From assembly GCA_964466055.1 (NCBI GenBank), contig CAYXLW010000004.1:37723-101722 (forward strand): a stretch of 64,000 bases of DNA. The letters are read 5' to 3'. Positions 16,897 to 25,143 of the stretch are shown in pieces (position 1 is the first letter of the stretch; each line of letters opens with the position of its first letter). Both the position numbers and the translations under genes were made by a program. This DNA is from CAYXLW01 sp964466055. GTDB taxonomy: Bacteria; Patescibacteriota; Gracilibacteria; GCA-2401425. The notes under the pieces were generated by a model, which did no database searches, was not told the DNA's origin, and saw only the letters and a program-made list of their open reading frames with translations.

Positions 16897-17739
16897 TTAT
16901 GATGTTTCTTCAATCTTTTTTACTGCTGTTTGATATGTTTTAAAAATCTTCTCTAGATTCTCGGCTATTCCATTCCAAGACTTTAAGTAAAAGTGTGATT
17001 TTCTTTTGATATTAAACTTTTTACAGAATAGATAAGTTAAAGTTTCTGCTTCTTGTTCTTTTGTATCTTTTGTTTGTACGTCTTTAGATTCTCCATGATG
17101 GAGTAAGGCATGTGATAACTCATGAAATAAAGTACCTACATTCTCTTTTTCTGATAAATTGCTATTTAGAGCAATTAAATTGTTTTCGCTTGAGTAGTAA
17201 CCCCCTGTATTAAGGATTAAAGGCTCTTTTTTAATATTAATGCTAGGCAATAAGCTTTTAACAATCTTCTGTCCTTCTTCAAGGCTTATATTTAATTCCT
17301 CTGTAAAATTCTTTTCAATCTCTTTTCCTTCTGTTTGTGATATATCAAATACTGGAACTGTTATAAAATAGGCTACTGATGATTGATTTTCTTCTTTAGA
17401 TTCGCTTTGTTGATCTTCTTGAGTGCTTTTAGCTTCTAAATTGCTTTTGCTCTCTCCTTTCTTATAAAAAGCAGGTGCAAGGATTCTTATTGATTTTTCT
17501 CCTTTCTTTACGTTTCTGCCTTGTTCTTTCCATTTCTTGAAGCTTGCTACCTGTGAAGCCTCTTTTTTCTGTGAGTGGATTAATAGATTGTTATGAAAGC
17601 TGTATTTATGGAATTGAGAAAATACATCAAGATACTTTTTAAAATCTTCTTCGCTGATCTGTTCAATGTTTTTCTTTAGTGTCTGAATATCTTTAACGAG
17701 CTTTTGTTTAAGTTCTTTATTAGTTTGTTTTGTTTGCAT
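16897..17739 (-). CDS. ArdC-like antirestriction protein (ssDNA-binding domain plus metallopeptidase)
   Basis: The first ~90 residues fit the ArdC N-terminal domain, with YSFHNNLLIHSQ, ASFKKWKEQGRNVKKGEKSIRILAP. The C-terminal part carries a zincin motif HELSH at 206-210, with LFHELSHALLHHG. ArdC proteins bind single-stranded DNA, protect incoming mobile DNA from restriction and are typical of plasmids and integrative elements. A Ser/Gln/Glu-rich linker lies between the domains. At 280 residues it is near the usual length. It is divergently arranged from the small gene at 18059 across a 319-bp control region. Confidence 0.88.
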   Translation of the reverse strand: MQTKQTNKELKQKLVKDIQTLKKNIEQISEEDFKKYLDVFSQFHKYSFHNNLLIHSQKKEASQVASFKKWKEQGRNVKKGEKSIRILAPAFYKKGESKSNLEAKSTQEDQQSESKEENQSSVAYFITVPVFDISQTEGKEIEKNFTEELNISLEEGQKIVKSLLPSINIKKEPLILNTGGYYSSENNLIALNSNLSEKENVGTLFHELSHALLHHGESKDVQTKDTKEQEAETLTYLFCKKFNIKRKSHFYLKSWNGIAENLEKIFKTYQTAVKKIEETS

Positions 17740-18058
17740 GATTAAATAAGTTAAGAATTAAATAAAATGTTTTCTTAACCTTCATGTTTTGATAGAGTGC
17801 TTTTGACAACTCTAAAAACTTAAGGCTTGGCGGTTGAAGGTTTGAGGGGTTGTTTTTTAGGAGGTGAATTGTTGTGAAGCATTATGAATTAATTATTAAT
17901 TAATAGGCTTTTTATTGTTTATTAATTGTTGTGAACAAATGTATTGTATTTGTTATGAATATAATGTCAATACTTTTTTATAAAAAGCTTAAAATAAGCT
18001 TGATTAAAGCTTCTTGTTGATTTAATATGTGTTGTGAATAAAACTTAATTATTAAATT
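17740..18058. promoter_or_regulatory. 319-bp divergent control region
   Basis: AT-rich and without a gene. GTTGTGAA occurs three times (near 17872, 17926 and 18031), and TTATTAATT-type repeats are frequent. It separates the ArdC-like gene from the + strand gene at 18059, so it should hold both promoters; the GTTGTGAA copies may be a regulator site. Confidence 0.4.
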
Positions 18059-18283
18059 ATGGCATTTATTAGAAAGCAAAGAAAACAGTTTTATCTCTTA
18101 GAAGGAATAAGAGACAAGAGAACAAAGAAAGTAAAGCAAAGACTGCTTTACAGCTTAGGCAAAAAACTTGAATTGCCTCAAAAGATTGCTGATAAGTATC
18201 TTACTACTGAGAATTTAGAAAGAATAAAAGAAAGCTCAAAAGAAAAGTTTGGAGAAGAACTTATTATTTTAGAGAAGAAGTAA
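18059..18283 (+). CDS. Small basic protein, transposase N-terminus-like
   Basis: A 74-residue lysine-rich protein opening AFIRKQRKQFYLLEGIRDKR and continuing KVKQRLLYSLG. The pattern resembles the small beta-rich N-terminal domain found in IS1634-type transposases and in stand-alone element-borne proteins. No catalytic domain follows. It may be a DNA-binding regulator of the element. Function is not assigned. Confidence 0.6.
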   Translation: MAFIRKQRKQFYLLEGIRDKRTKKVKQRLLYSLGKKLELPQKIADKYLTTENLERIKESSKEKFGEELIILEKK

Positions 18284-18479
18284 TTTTATTCAGAAAAAGC
18301 CCCCCTATCCACTTTGAAGCCCATAGAGGCTCAAGTGGCTACTGAGTTCATGCACACGCATGTATTTATACGTTGTCAGAGCTTACTGAGAGCTTTTTTA
18401 TTGTTTTTATGAACTTACCCTCGTTATGAACTTTTAAAACGCTCTGAAACGCTCAAATGATATGTGTTTAGATTTTTTA
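18284..18479. other. Intergenic stretch with an imperfect hairpin
   Basis: CCACTT...GCC (near 18307-18320) pairs imperfectly with GGCTCAAGTGG (to about 18337). No gene is evident. Confidence 0.4.
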
Positions 18480-18647
18480 TTATTGTTTTGCTTTTTGTAA
18501 GATCTCTTCAATTGGAAAATCTATTTCTTTATCTTGATCTTCTATTGATTCTAAAGCTTGTATGATTTTATTCAAGTCTTCTTCAGAGGTTATTTTAGAA
18601 ATTCCAAACTTTTCTTCTATAAATGAATGTAATGGTATTTTTGGCAT
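18480..18647 (-). CDS. Small acidic hypothetical protein
   Basis: A 55-residue frame from ATG at 18647 to TAA, product MPKIPLHSFIEEKFGISK onward, rich in Glu, Asp and Ile and predicted helical. Its first 20 codons recur almost identically at 19077-19136, which supports it being a real or recently real gene. No function is known. Confidence 0.5.
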   Translation of the reverse strand: MPKIPLHSFIEEKFGISKITSEEDLNKIIQALESIEDQDKEIDFPIEEILQKAKQ

Positions 18648-18684
18648 AAAATTAGTTTTTTAATATATTTTAACAGTCAAGAGT

Positions 18685-19017
18685 TTATTTTCTATATTTA
18701 TCTAAAAACTTATTTAGTCTTATATCAAATTCAATAGGAGATATTTCATTTATATGATTAACGTGTTCTTCGCTAAATAGATCTGATGTATTAGCAAAAT
18801 ATTCTTCATTAAATATTTCATTAAGATGCCATAAACAACTATCAAGCTTAGGGCTATAAAAAACGTATTCATGTTCTTTGTCTTGTAACTTATAACAAGC
18901 TAGCCTTTTTTCAAAAACACTGTTCTGAGAATTTAGATTCTCAGCAATAAGAATTGAGCCGATAATAGTAATAGCCAGTAAGGCATATTTAGCAATTAGT
19001 AGTAGAGTGTTCTTCAT
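18685..19017 (-). CDS. Small membrane-anchored hypothetical protein
   Basis: A 110-residue protein with an N-terminal hydrophobic helix (LLLIAKYALLAITIIGSILIA) that could be a signal anchor, then a hydrophilic outer part with two cysteines (Cys41, Cys61) spaced 20 residues apart. No family is recognised. It is the last of five same-strand small membrane or exported genes spanning 18685-21431 in the element, probably one cargo transcript. Confidence 0.6.
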   Translation of the reverse strand: MKNTLLLIAKYALLAITIIGSILIAENLNSQNSVFEKRLACYKLQDKEHEYVFYSPKLDSCLWHLNEIFNEEYFANTSDLFSEEHVNHINEISPIEFDIRLNKFLDKYRK

Positions 19018-19076
19018 AGGTTGAGAATTTAAGTTTATAAAACATCGCTTTAGAGCGTTTTAAATTTCGTTGGCGG

Positions 19077-19136
19077 GGTTATTTTAGAAATTCCAAACTT
19101 TTCTTCTATAAGTGAATGTAATGGTATTTTTGGCAT
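19077..19136 (-). pseudogene. Duplicated 5' fragment of the 18480-18647 gene
   Basis: About 60 bp repeat the start of the small acidic gene with one residue changed (HSLIEEK versus HSFIEEK); after ITPP the frame diverges and stops within 10 codons. It is a truncated duplicate. Confidence 0.6.
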
Positions 19137-19172
19137 AGGTTAGTTGGTATTAATAAATAAAATATAGGGATT

Positions 19173-19817
19173 TTATAAGTTAGAAATGATAAAATCCTTT
19201 CCATTCCAAGTATATTTTCTTACCTCGTTAGAATCTCCAAAAAGCTTATCAGAATACCATCTGCCAAATAAAATATTATCTTTGATATATAAAATATCTC
19301 CCATTAATTCAAAATGCTTAATAATGCCTATATTTTCCCCCGTAAATCCTAAGATAATGCTTGATGTTGCAAATTCAGAACCTCTATTCATAGAGATAAC
19401 TAAATCATCGATTTCATCATTAGTAACATCTCCTATTGAAATATATAAATCACTTTCTGCATAAGGATAATACACTCTTTCTCCAAATTTATAATTTTCT
19501 ATAATATTATCCCATTTACCATTTTCATATTGTGCAAGATTGATAAATAATTTAGTCCCATAACATCCAGCAGGACATTCAGCCCATTGTTGCTTTACTG
19601 TTTTTTCTTGAGAGATTTTTATTTCTTCAAGTAATTCATTATTATTCAAATCTAAATATTTAACCATAACTAAAGAAGAGGAATCATTACGATTCATTCT
19701 ATTTAATAGACTTGTATTATATGTTTTTATATCACTAGCAGATTTATATATAAATATAGATACTACTACCAATACTAAAGATAGTATGAATATTAAGATT
19801 GAAAATTGTTTTTTCAT
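19173..19817 (-). CDS. Exported or membrane-anchored FG-GAP-like protein
   Basis: A 214-residue protein with an N-terminal hydrophobic helix (FSILIFILSLVLVVVSIFIY). The outer part has a calcium-loop-like FG-GAP/VCBS segment, ISIGDVTNDEIDDLVIS at about residues 127-143, usual in beta-propeller blades of surface proteins. A cysteine pair (CPAGC, about residue 80) may form a disulfide. It is part of the five-gene exported cassette of the element. Partner and function are unknown. Confidence 0.65.
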   Translation of the reverse strand: MKKQFSILIFILSLVLVVVSIFIYKSASDIKTYNTSLLNRMNRNDSSSLVMVKYLDLNNNELLEEIKISQEKTVKQQWAECPAGCYGTKLFINLAQYENGKWDNIIENYKFGERVYYPYAESDLYISIGDVTNDEIDDLVISMNRGSEFATSSIILGFTGENIGIIKHFELMGDILYIKDNILFGRWYSDKLFGDSNEVRKYTWNGKDFIISNL

Positions 19818-19847
19818 AAAAATAAAATTAAGTTAAAAATATAGGGA

Positions 19848-20099
19848 TTACCTCTTTGTGAATATTAAAAGTTCTATTATTCCAATAATAATTACTACTA
19901 ATAGCCAAAGCCACCATGTATATTCTAAATCTATCCAAGATGCATGATATGGAATACTAAAAAAGCTTGAATAATTAGCTTGAATCATAAAATTAGAATA
20001 GAAGCCATATGAAAGAAGAAGAATAATTATTGGGATTATTATTGCCAATATTAATTTTTGGATTACATTCATACGAATTAGATTAAGAACAAAAAACAT
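19848..20099 (-). CDS. Small two-helix membrane protein
   Basis: An 83-residue protein with two clear membrane helices (about 12-32 and 60-80) separated by an aromatic-rich loop. Met10 (MNVIQKLIL) is an equally good start. No family is recognised. Third gene of the membrane cassette. Confidence 0.55.
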   Translation of the reverse strand: MFFVLNLIRMNVIQKLILAIIIPIIILLLSYGFYSNFMIQANYSSFFSIPYHASWIDLEYTWWLWLLVVIIIGIIELLIFTKR

Positions 20100-20274
20100 A
20101 TTGAGATACAGACAGCCAAAAGTCTGAGTAAAATACTCCTGAAAGAAAGCCTAGTGTAAGGATAACAATACAAGTAAAGGTTATAGTTTTATATTTTATT
20201 GAGTTTATAGGTTATTTAGATTTTTAAGCAAAAAATAATTAATAGAACTATTTATGTTGGATACTATTTAAGAA

Positions 20275-20832
20275 TTATGAATCTTTTAGCTCAATCCCAT
20301 CAACAGTTTTATTTACAGCATAGAAGGTAAATATGGCAAAAATATTAAGCATTAATATTTTCCCTAAGTGGTAATATGTCCAAAAATTTACAAAGGATAG
20401 GCTGTTTTTTATCAATATTAGGGTTGCACGTTTTTTAGAAATAGAATAAAAAGAGTCTAATTGATCTGCTGTCTTAAAATACATAAATACTAAGACTGAG
20501 AGTAGTAATAATATTTTAATTTTCTGTTTCCAGTTATTACGACTCATAAAAGCTAGCAAAAAAAACATTACAGAAACAAATAAAATTGTAGAATAAGGTC
20601 TCATGGCAGAGTTTAAAGAGAAAGTATAATTAGGAGATTCATATAATATAAACAAGATATAAGATATACCTAAAGCTAATATTAAAACTCTTTGATGTAT
20701 GTTAAATAAATATTTTTTAGTAAATATTGTTTTTTTATCAATTTTATCTCTTAATTTATGGTAATAATGAATAAGAGCCATAACAGCTATCATAATAATC
20801 AGCACAGCCAGCATTAAGGAGTTAATTTTCAT
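20275..20832 (-). CDS. Multi-pass membrane protein
   Basis: A 185-residue protein with about five predicted membrane helices (for example LAVLIIMIAVMALIHYY, VLILALGISYILFILY, TILFVSVMFFLLAFM, ILLLLSVLVFMYF, and one near the C-terminus). The loops are short and basic. No known motif is visible. It sits in the middle of the exported cassette of the element and overlaps no other gene. Confidence 0.6.
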   Translation of the reverse strand: MKINSLMLAVLIIMIAVMALIHYYHKLRDKIDKKTIFTKKYLFNIHQRVLILALGISYILFILYESPNYTFSLNSAMRPYSTILFVSVMFFLLAFMSRNNWKQKIKILLLLSVLVFMYFKTADQLDSFYSISKKRATLILIKNSLSFVNFWTYYHLGKILMLNIFAIFTFYAVNKTVDGIELKDS

Positions 20833-20861
20833 AAGTTTTAAATTATTAATAAAATAAATAT

Positions 20862-21431
20862 TTATAGACCAAAATCATCAGTTGATCCATAATCATCATC
20901 ATCTTCAAAATAAATAACATCAACGCATGATCCTTTTAAGAAAAACATATCATAATCTTCAATATAAGCATTGGCGATATTTTCATCGTAAAAAATATCA
21001 CTATATAGCTTCCATATTGGCTTACCAACTTCTTTTATGCTTGCTACAACAATATACGTATCCTCCTCTCTATCTTGAAGTCTTTTAATAATATCATCAT
21101 TACACTCCAGATCTATTAAATAATCATGGGATACATTGTAAGAAAATACATCCCAACGAATAATGTTTTTTTTATTGTTTTTAAATATATCCTTAACAAC
21201 TCCATTAAATACAATGGTTTTATTAGTAATGATTTTTTGTAACTGTGTAGTATATTTTATATCATTGTCCCAGTCTATAATGGCTTCATGTTTATCAGCC
21301 AATTCCTCTATAAGAATATCTTCCTTTGATTTCTGTATTTCTTCAGTTTTATTACTTTCAGCATTAAAGCTATAATTATAGTAATAATAGGCAAGAATGA
21401 TGGCTAGTATTGAGAATATGATTTTTTTCAT
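20862..21431 (-). CDS. Exported or anchored hypothetical protein
   Basis: A 189-residue protein beginning KKIIFSILAIILAYYYY, a signal anchor, followed by a charged region, a beta-rich domain (about 60-175) and a very acidic tail with DDDDYG. The beta-rich part could be a small OB-type fold, but I cannot confirm it. It is the first gene of the five-gene cassette and lies opposite the structured element and the replication-type gene. Confidence 0.6.
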   Translation of the reverse strand: MKKIIFSILAIILAYYYYNYSFNAESNKTEEIQKSKEDILIEELADKHEAIIDWDNDIKYTTQLQKIITNKTIVFNGVVKDIFKNNKKNIIRWDVFSYNVSHDYLIDLECNDDIIKRLQDREEDTYIVVASIKEVGKPIWKLYSDIFYDENIANAYIEDYDMFFLKGSCVDVIYFEDDDDYGSTDDFGL

Positions 21432-21466
21432 AAAAAGATGGTTAAATTAAAAGGCACAACACAAAA

Positions 21467-21606
21467 GGGACAACCCAATCGGTTGTCCTCAACTCTCATT
21501 CATGCACAATGTATGCAATAAATCTAGTTGTCCGCTAGGTTGCCCCAGCTTGTGAGATTTATTGCACAGAAAAAACATTGTATATTGGAATAAGAATTGA
21601 GGACAA
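21467..21606 (+). ncRNA. Structured element with competing stems upstream of the replication-type gene
   Basis: GGACAACC (21468-21475) pairs with GGTTGTCC (21481-21488). The overlapping TTGTCCTCAA (21483-21492) can instead pair with TTGAGGACAA (21597-21606). Inside that, ACAATGT (21506-21512) pairs with ACATTGT (21575-21581), and TGCAATAAATCT (21514-21525) pairs perfectly with AGATTTATTGCA (21555-21566). The 29-nt apical loop contains another GTTGTCC able to pair with GGACAAC. It could be a copy-control RNA, an attenuator or a replication origin structure. Confidence 0.6.
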
Positions 21607-22041
21607 GTAAAGCTTACCCTCTAATTTGCCTTTATTGCAAATTAATTTTTTTAATTTTTGTAATAAAATTTGAGCTAATAGCTTGGTACTATCAACGAGT
21701 CTTAGATAAAAGCTAAGATTAAATGATTATTGTATCAAATAAACAACATATATTCAACCATTTGTCATTATGATTTTTTAGTGAAAAAATGTTGCATGTC
21801 TTGTAATGTGGCTATTTAACTAGCCAAAAGGTACATTAGAGATGCTGTTTTTATCATTTGACCGACTTACTTACAAAACATAGAATTAAAAAAACAGGTA
21901 TTTATCAGAGAAAATGTCAAAAAAAACATGTAAAACATGTGCTTATTTATTGTGATTAATTTTTCACAAACAATCAAAATTAAAATCAATAAATTACTGA
22001 AGAATAAATATAAAAACTTTTATTAATTAGCCCCAATTATT
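21607..22041. other. Leader and possible origin region before the replication-type gene
   Basis: Gene-free and AT-rich. ACATGT palindromes repeat near 21926-21940 and there are several A/T tracts. It would suit an origin region, but I see no clear iteron array. Confidence 0.4.
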
Positions 22042-22821
22042 ATGAATACAAATAAACTTCTCGGCTTTTTTATAAAATTTTACCCCACTCTTGCAAAAGT
22101 TTGTGGTGATATTAAGAGTGCAATTCTATTACAGCAACTCATGTATTGGTGGCCTAAGAAAAAAGGGAATACTGTTTATAAAACAGTCGATGAACTTCAG
22201 AAAGAAACAACTCTTTCTAGGTGGCAACAAGAAACAATACTAAAGAAACTACAAGGAAGAGGCTTTTTGAGCTATGAAAATAAAGGGATACCACCTAAAA
22301 GACACTTTACTGTCTATCCTGAGAAGATTGAACTTGAGGTTAAAAAATATAATGAGAGACATATCTACAATTCAAAGTGTAGTGAGTTTACACAATGTAA
22401 CGGAGAAGAACTACTCCATATTACAGAGATTACTACAAAGATTACTACAGAGAATACAAAAATATATAGAGCATCTGATGAATCAGATGCTCCGAGTGTT
22501 CTTTCAATTCTTTTTGCAATAACTTCATTAGAAGAATTAGAATCAAATCTTTCTAATATTGGTAGTAAAAAACAAAGCTATAAACAAAAGCTTTGCTCTA
22601 TTTTTGGATACAAGAAAAGCTTTAATGAGATTATTGACTTAAGAAACAAACTTATTGATCTCAATCAAAAATATGGAGATGACACTATTCCCCTAGATAA
22701 AAAAAACATGAATCTCCTTCACATTCTCTTAAGAGAAAATGATTTTGAAACAATAATAGAAGATTGCGGAAACGGATTAGGTTACTCCTATGGAAACAGT
22801 AAAGATGGAACAATTTATTAA
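22042..22821 (+). CDS. Winged-helix replication-type protein (phage/plasmid replisome organiser-like)
   Basis: A 259-residue protein. Its first ~100 residues resemble the winged-helix domain of phage replisome proteins: FYPTLAKVCGDIKSAILLQQLMYWW, then KTVDELQKETTLSRWQQETILKKLQGRGFL and a wing KGIPPKRHFTVYPEKI. The C-terminal half is less conserved and could bind helicase loader or DNA. It lies downstream of the structured element, so it probably starts replication of the excised element. It is not a RepA or relaxase type I can name. Confidence 0.65.
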   Translation: MNTNKLLGFFIKFYPTLAKVCGDIKSAILLQQLMYWWPKKKGNTVYKTVDELQKETTLSRWQQETILKKLQGRGFLSYENKGIPPKRHFTVYPEKIELEVKKYNERHIYNSKCSEFTQCNGEELLHITEITTKITTENTKIYRASDESDAPSVLSILFAITSLEELESNLSNIGSKKQSYKQKLCSIFGYKKSFNEIIDLRNKLIDLNQKYGDDTIPLDKKNMNLLHILLRENDFETIIEDCGNGLGYSYGNSKDGTIY

Positions 22822-22928
22822 TAACTTAAAACTAGGAAATGAACAATGAGAGCTACAGATTTACATGACAAGTTTAAAGCTTTTTTTTATCTGCACGATG
22901 TTTTCTTATTGAATTTTTAATAAAGTTA

Positions 22929-23954
22929 ATGCCCCCAAATTTTAAACATAATAGGAATAAACTAGAAATTCTTAAAGCCCAGAATGGTAATTCTTTGAAT
23001 CAATTATTACCATCTGATGAGATTTTTAGACTTGAGCAGAAAGTTTCAAAAAATGAAATTCCACTTTGGGATTTGTGGGCTGAATATTCAGAAGAAATGG
23101 AAATACTTAAACGTTCAAAAGTATCAATTAAATCAGTGAAAGAGTCTTTGCAAGGTATTATAAGGCATGGAGAAATATTAACCTTAGAGCAATCAACTAC
23201 AAAAAATATTAAGAAATATCTTAGAGAAAGCCTTGAAGAAAGAAATTGGAAACCAGAAACCTATAACACTAAAATATCAAAACTTGGTAGCTTCTTTAAG
23301 TTTCTTGTTGAAGAGGGGATTTTAGATAAAAACCCTATTGTTAATCTTCGAAAAATGAGAAAGCAAAAGGAAAATCAATATACATTATCAGCAGAAGAAT
23401 TTAACCAGCTTATAGGGTATATTGTGATGCAAAAAAAAGGGCTGATAATGTTAAGAGATAAAGTGTTTTTTATGATTATGGGGCTTATTGGCTGTAGAAG
23501 ATCAGAAGCATTGCAAATAGAGTTGTCAGATATAGATTTAAAAAAACGAACTTTGCTACTTCATGGGGTAAAAGGAGCAAAATCAAGGATGATAGGACTT
23601 GATATTAGGTTGTGTAGTGCAATTGAAGAATATCTTCGATATAGAGAAAAATTAAAAAGAGTAGAGCCTTGTCTTTTTATATCCTCCTCTGAAAGAGGCA
23701 AGTCATGGACAGCAAGTGGGGTTAGAAAAAGTATGGAAAGGCTGAGTAGTGCCGTAGGGTTTAAAATTACCTGTCATGCTTTTAGAAGATTTTCTGCTAC
23801 AACTCTAGCAGAACAAAACATTCCACTAGAGAAAATAATGCAACTTCTAGGTCATACAAGCATGCGTACAACGCTAACATATATTAATACTTGTTCACCA
23901 AAGTTGTTAGATCTATGTACTAATGCTCTTTCAAAAGTATTAACTACAGCCTAG
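22929..23954 (+). CDS. Full-length tyrosine recombinase
   Basis: A 341-residue integrase with an N-terminal core-binding domain (about 45-140) and a catalytic domain. Catalytic residues: Arg190 (GCRRSE), His283 and Arg286 (CHAFRRF), His309 (LGHTSM) and Tyr318 (LTYIN). It overlaps the convergent integrase at 23940 by 15 bp. With that gene it occupies the end of the element next to tRNA-Thr, so one or both are likely to catalyse integration at 12322/25098. Confidence 0.92.
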   Translation: MPPNFKHNRNKLEILKAQNGNSLNQLLPSDEIFRLEQKVSKNEIPLWDLWAEYSEEMEILKRSKVSIKSVKESLQGIIRHGEILTLEQSTTKNIKKYLRESLEERNWKPETYNTKISKLGSFFKFLVEEGILDKNPIVNLRKMRKQKENQYTLSAEEFNQLIGYIVMQKKGLIMLRDKVFFMIMGLIGCRRSEALQIELSDIDLKKRTLLLHGVKGAKSRMIGLDIRLCSAIEEYLRYREKLKRVEPCLFISSSERGKSWTASGVRKSMERLSSAVGFKITCHAFRRFSATTLAEQNIPLEKIMQLLGHTSMRTTLTYINTCSPKLLDLCTNALSKVLTTA

Positions 23955-24833
23955 AGGGTGCTTTTGAATAGAGCTGGCTAGTAACTGAGAAGAAGCAGAA
24001 AGATAGATAGAAGTTGTAGATATATCAGAATGCCCCATGAGTTTAGAGAGAGTATAAATATCACATCCTCCCTCTAGCATCAATGTAGCAAAGGTGTGCC
24101 TAAGTGTATGAGATGAAAAATCAAGTTTAGTTCGATGTTTTAGCTTTAGAATAAGTTTAATAAGTCCTCCCACACCAAATGGCTCATCTTTTTTTAGAGA
24201 AATAAAAAAATACTCATTTTTGCGATTAAGCCTTATTCGTTCTTGTAGATATCTATATAAAATTGGTCTAAGGGAAGTATTAATAGGTAGCATTCTATCT
24301 TTCTTTCCTTTTCCTTGGACTACATGAATAGATCCATTTTCAATATCAACATGAGCTAATTTAAGTGATAAAATCTCTTTTCTGCGTACACCTGTAAAAA
24401 TCATGGTAGCAATAACTGCATGATTTCTATAGCGTTCAAACTTATAACGGTAACTCATATTTTGAGCTGTGTCTAAAAGTATATCAGCTTGATTGAGACT
24501 CAATTTACGAGGAATACGTTTTTCAAGTTTTGGCTTTTCTATGTCTAAAAAAGGATTTTCTTTAATATATTTGTTTTTGATACACCACTTATAAAATACA
24601 TTTAAATATTTATGGTGGGTAATATAAGTATTTGGCAACCATTTTTTCTTAATTCTTCCATCAAGAAAATACTTTAGTGCTTTATCTTTTGTTACAGAAT
24701 CAAGTTCATGAATGCCAGTTTCTCTTACAAAAATTTTAATAATACGTTTGCCAGATTTTGTCGTATAAGGACTGTAGTTTCGTACAACTGTAACGTAATG
24801 ACAATATTGTTCATAGGTATCAATAATATTCAT
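23940..24833 (-). CDS. Full-length XerC/D-like tyrosine recombinase, nearest to the att site
   Basis: A 297-residue integrase with a SAM-like core-binding domain (about 5-95) and a complete catalytic set: Arg150 (TGVRRKE), Lys175-178 region, His242 and Arg245 (SHTLRHTFAT), His268 (MGHSDISTT) and Tyr277 (IYLSA). It starts 38 bp from the element-borne tRNA-Thr and 264 bp from the right att core, the usual position of an integrase. Its 3' end overlaps that of the other integrase. I infer it is the main integrase for the tRNA site. Confidence 0.93.
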   Translation of the reverse strand: MNIIDTYEQYCHYVTVVRNYSPYTTKSGKRIIKIFVRETGIHELDSVTKDKALKYFLDGRIKKKWLPNTYITHHKYLNVFYKWCIKNKYIKENPFLDIEKPKLEKRIPRKLSLNQADILLDTAQNMSYRYKFERYRNHAVIATMIFTGVRRKEILSLKLAHVDIENGSIHVVQGKGKKDRMLPINTSLRPILYRYLQERIRLNRKNEYFFISLKKDEPFGVGGLIKLILKLKHRTKLDFSSHTLRHTFATLMLEGGCDIYTLSKLMGHSDISTTSIYLSASSQLLASSIQKHPLGCS

Positions 24834-24871
24834 AGAAATAGTATTAAAGAATATCTCTTTCTATGAGTGAA

Positions 24872-24947
24872 TGGAGCCGTTATCGGGAATTGAACCCGAG
24901 ACCTTTAGCTTACCATGCTAATGCTCTACCAACTGAGCTATAACGGC
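24872..24947 (-). tRNA. Intact tRNA-Thr(GGT) carried by the element
   Basis: A complete 76-nt cloverleaf with encoded CCA: acceptor GCCGTTA/TAACGGC, D-arm GCTCAGTTGGTAGAGC, anticodon stem TTAGC/GCTAA around loop ATGGTAA (anticodon GGT), T-arm with GGGTTCAATTCCC. It lies inside the att cores. Its anticodon stem differs from that of the split host tRNA (CAGCC/GGCTG), so it is a separate gene and not a rejoined copy. Confidence 0.95.
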
Positions 24948-25097
24948 ATTAATGTACATACTCTAAATCCATATAATTCATACTCGGAGGATACAGCCCG
25001 TCTGGCTGTACTCCCTGAACTTTTTTTTAACAGCTTGATTTCCTCTTCAGTAAGCTGTAAAATGGAGTTTTAATACCTCTGTTTTCAAGGGACACAT
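24948..25097. other. Right-end spacer of the element with two hairpins
   Basis: TACAGCC/GGCTGTA (24992-25010) and ACAGCTT/AAGCTGT (25030-25058) are perfect stems between the intact tRNA and the right att core. They may be integrase or accessory-protein sites. Confidence 0.5.
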
Positions 25098-25137
25098 CCT
25101 TACCATGGCTGTGCTCTACCAGCTGAGCTATAACGGC
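25098..25137 (-). tRNA. 5' half of the split tRNA-Thr(GGT), right attachment site
   Basis: The minus strand gives acceptor GCCGTTA, D-arm GCTCAGCTGGTAGAGC, anticodon 5' strand CAGCC and the loop ATGGTAAGG, then changes into element sequence. With the 46-nt fragment at 12286 and a 10-nt overlap it gives exactly 76 nt. Confidence 0.9.
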
Positions 25138-25143
25138 AAAATT

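Larger units (their letters stand above)
12322..25107. mobile_element. 12.8-kb integrative element in tRNA-Thr(GGT)
   Basis: It is bounded by 10-bp direct repeats that split one tRNA-Thr gene. The cargo includes four tyrosine recombinases, a terminase-small-subunit-like protein, an ArdC-like antirestriction protein, a winged-helix replication-type protein, a run of small membrane or exported proteins, a sulfotransferase-FGE fusion and an intact tRNA-Thr(GGT). No conjugation or virion-structure genes are visible, so it resembles an integrative plasmid or phage satellite. An internal copy of the left-end repeat at 14982 suggests two elements in tandem. TGA stop codons occur in this window only in three of its genes. 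Confidence 0.85.

Noticed and set aside
12286..25137. tRNA intron or trans-spliced tRNA instead of an integrated element
   Set aside because: The 12.8-kb insert carries four integrases and mobile-element genes and is bounded by a 10-bp direct repeat, as expected for site-specific integration.
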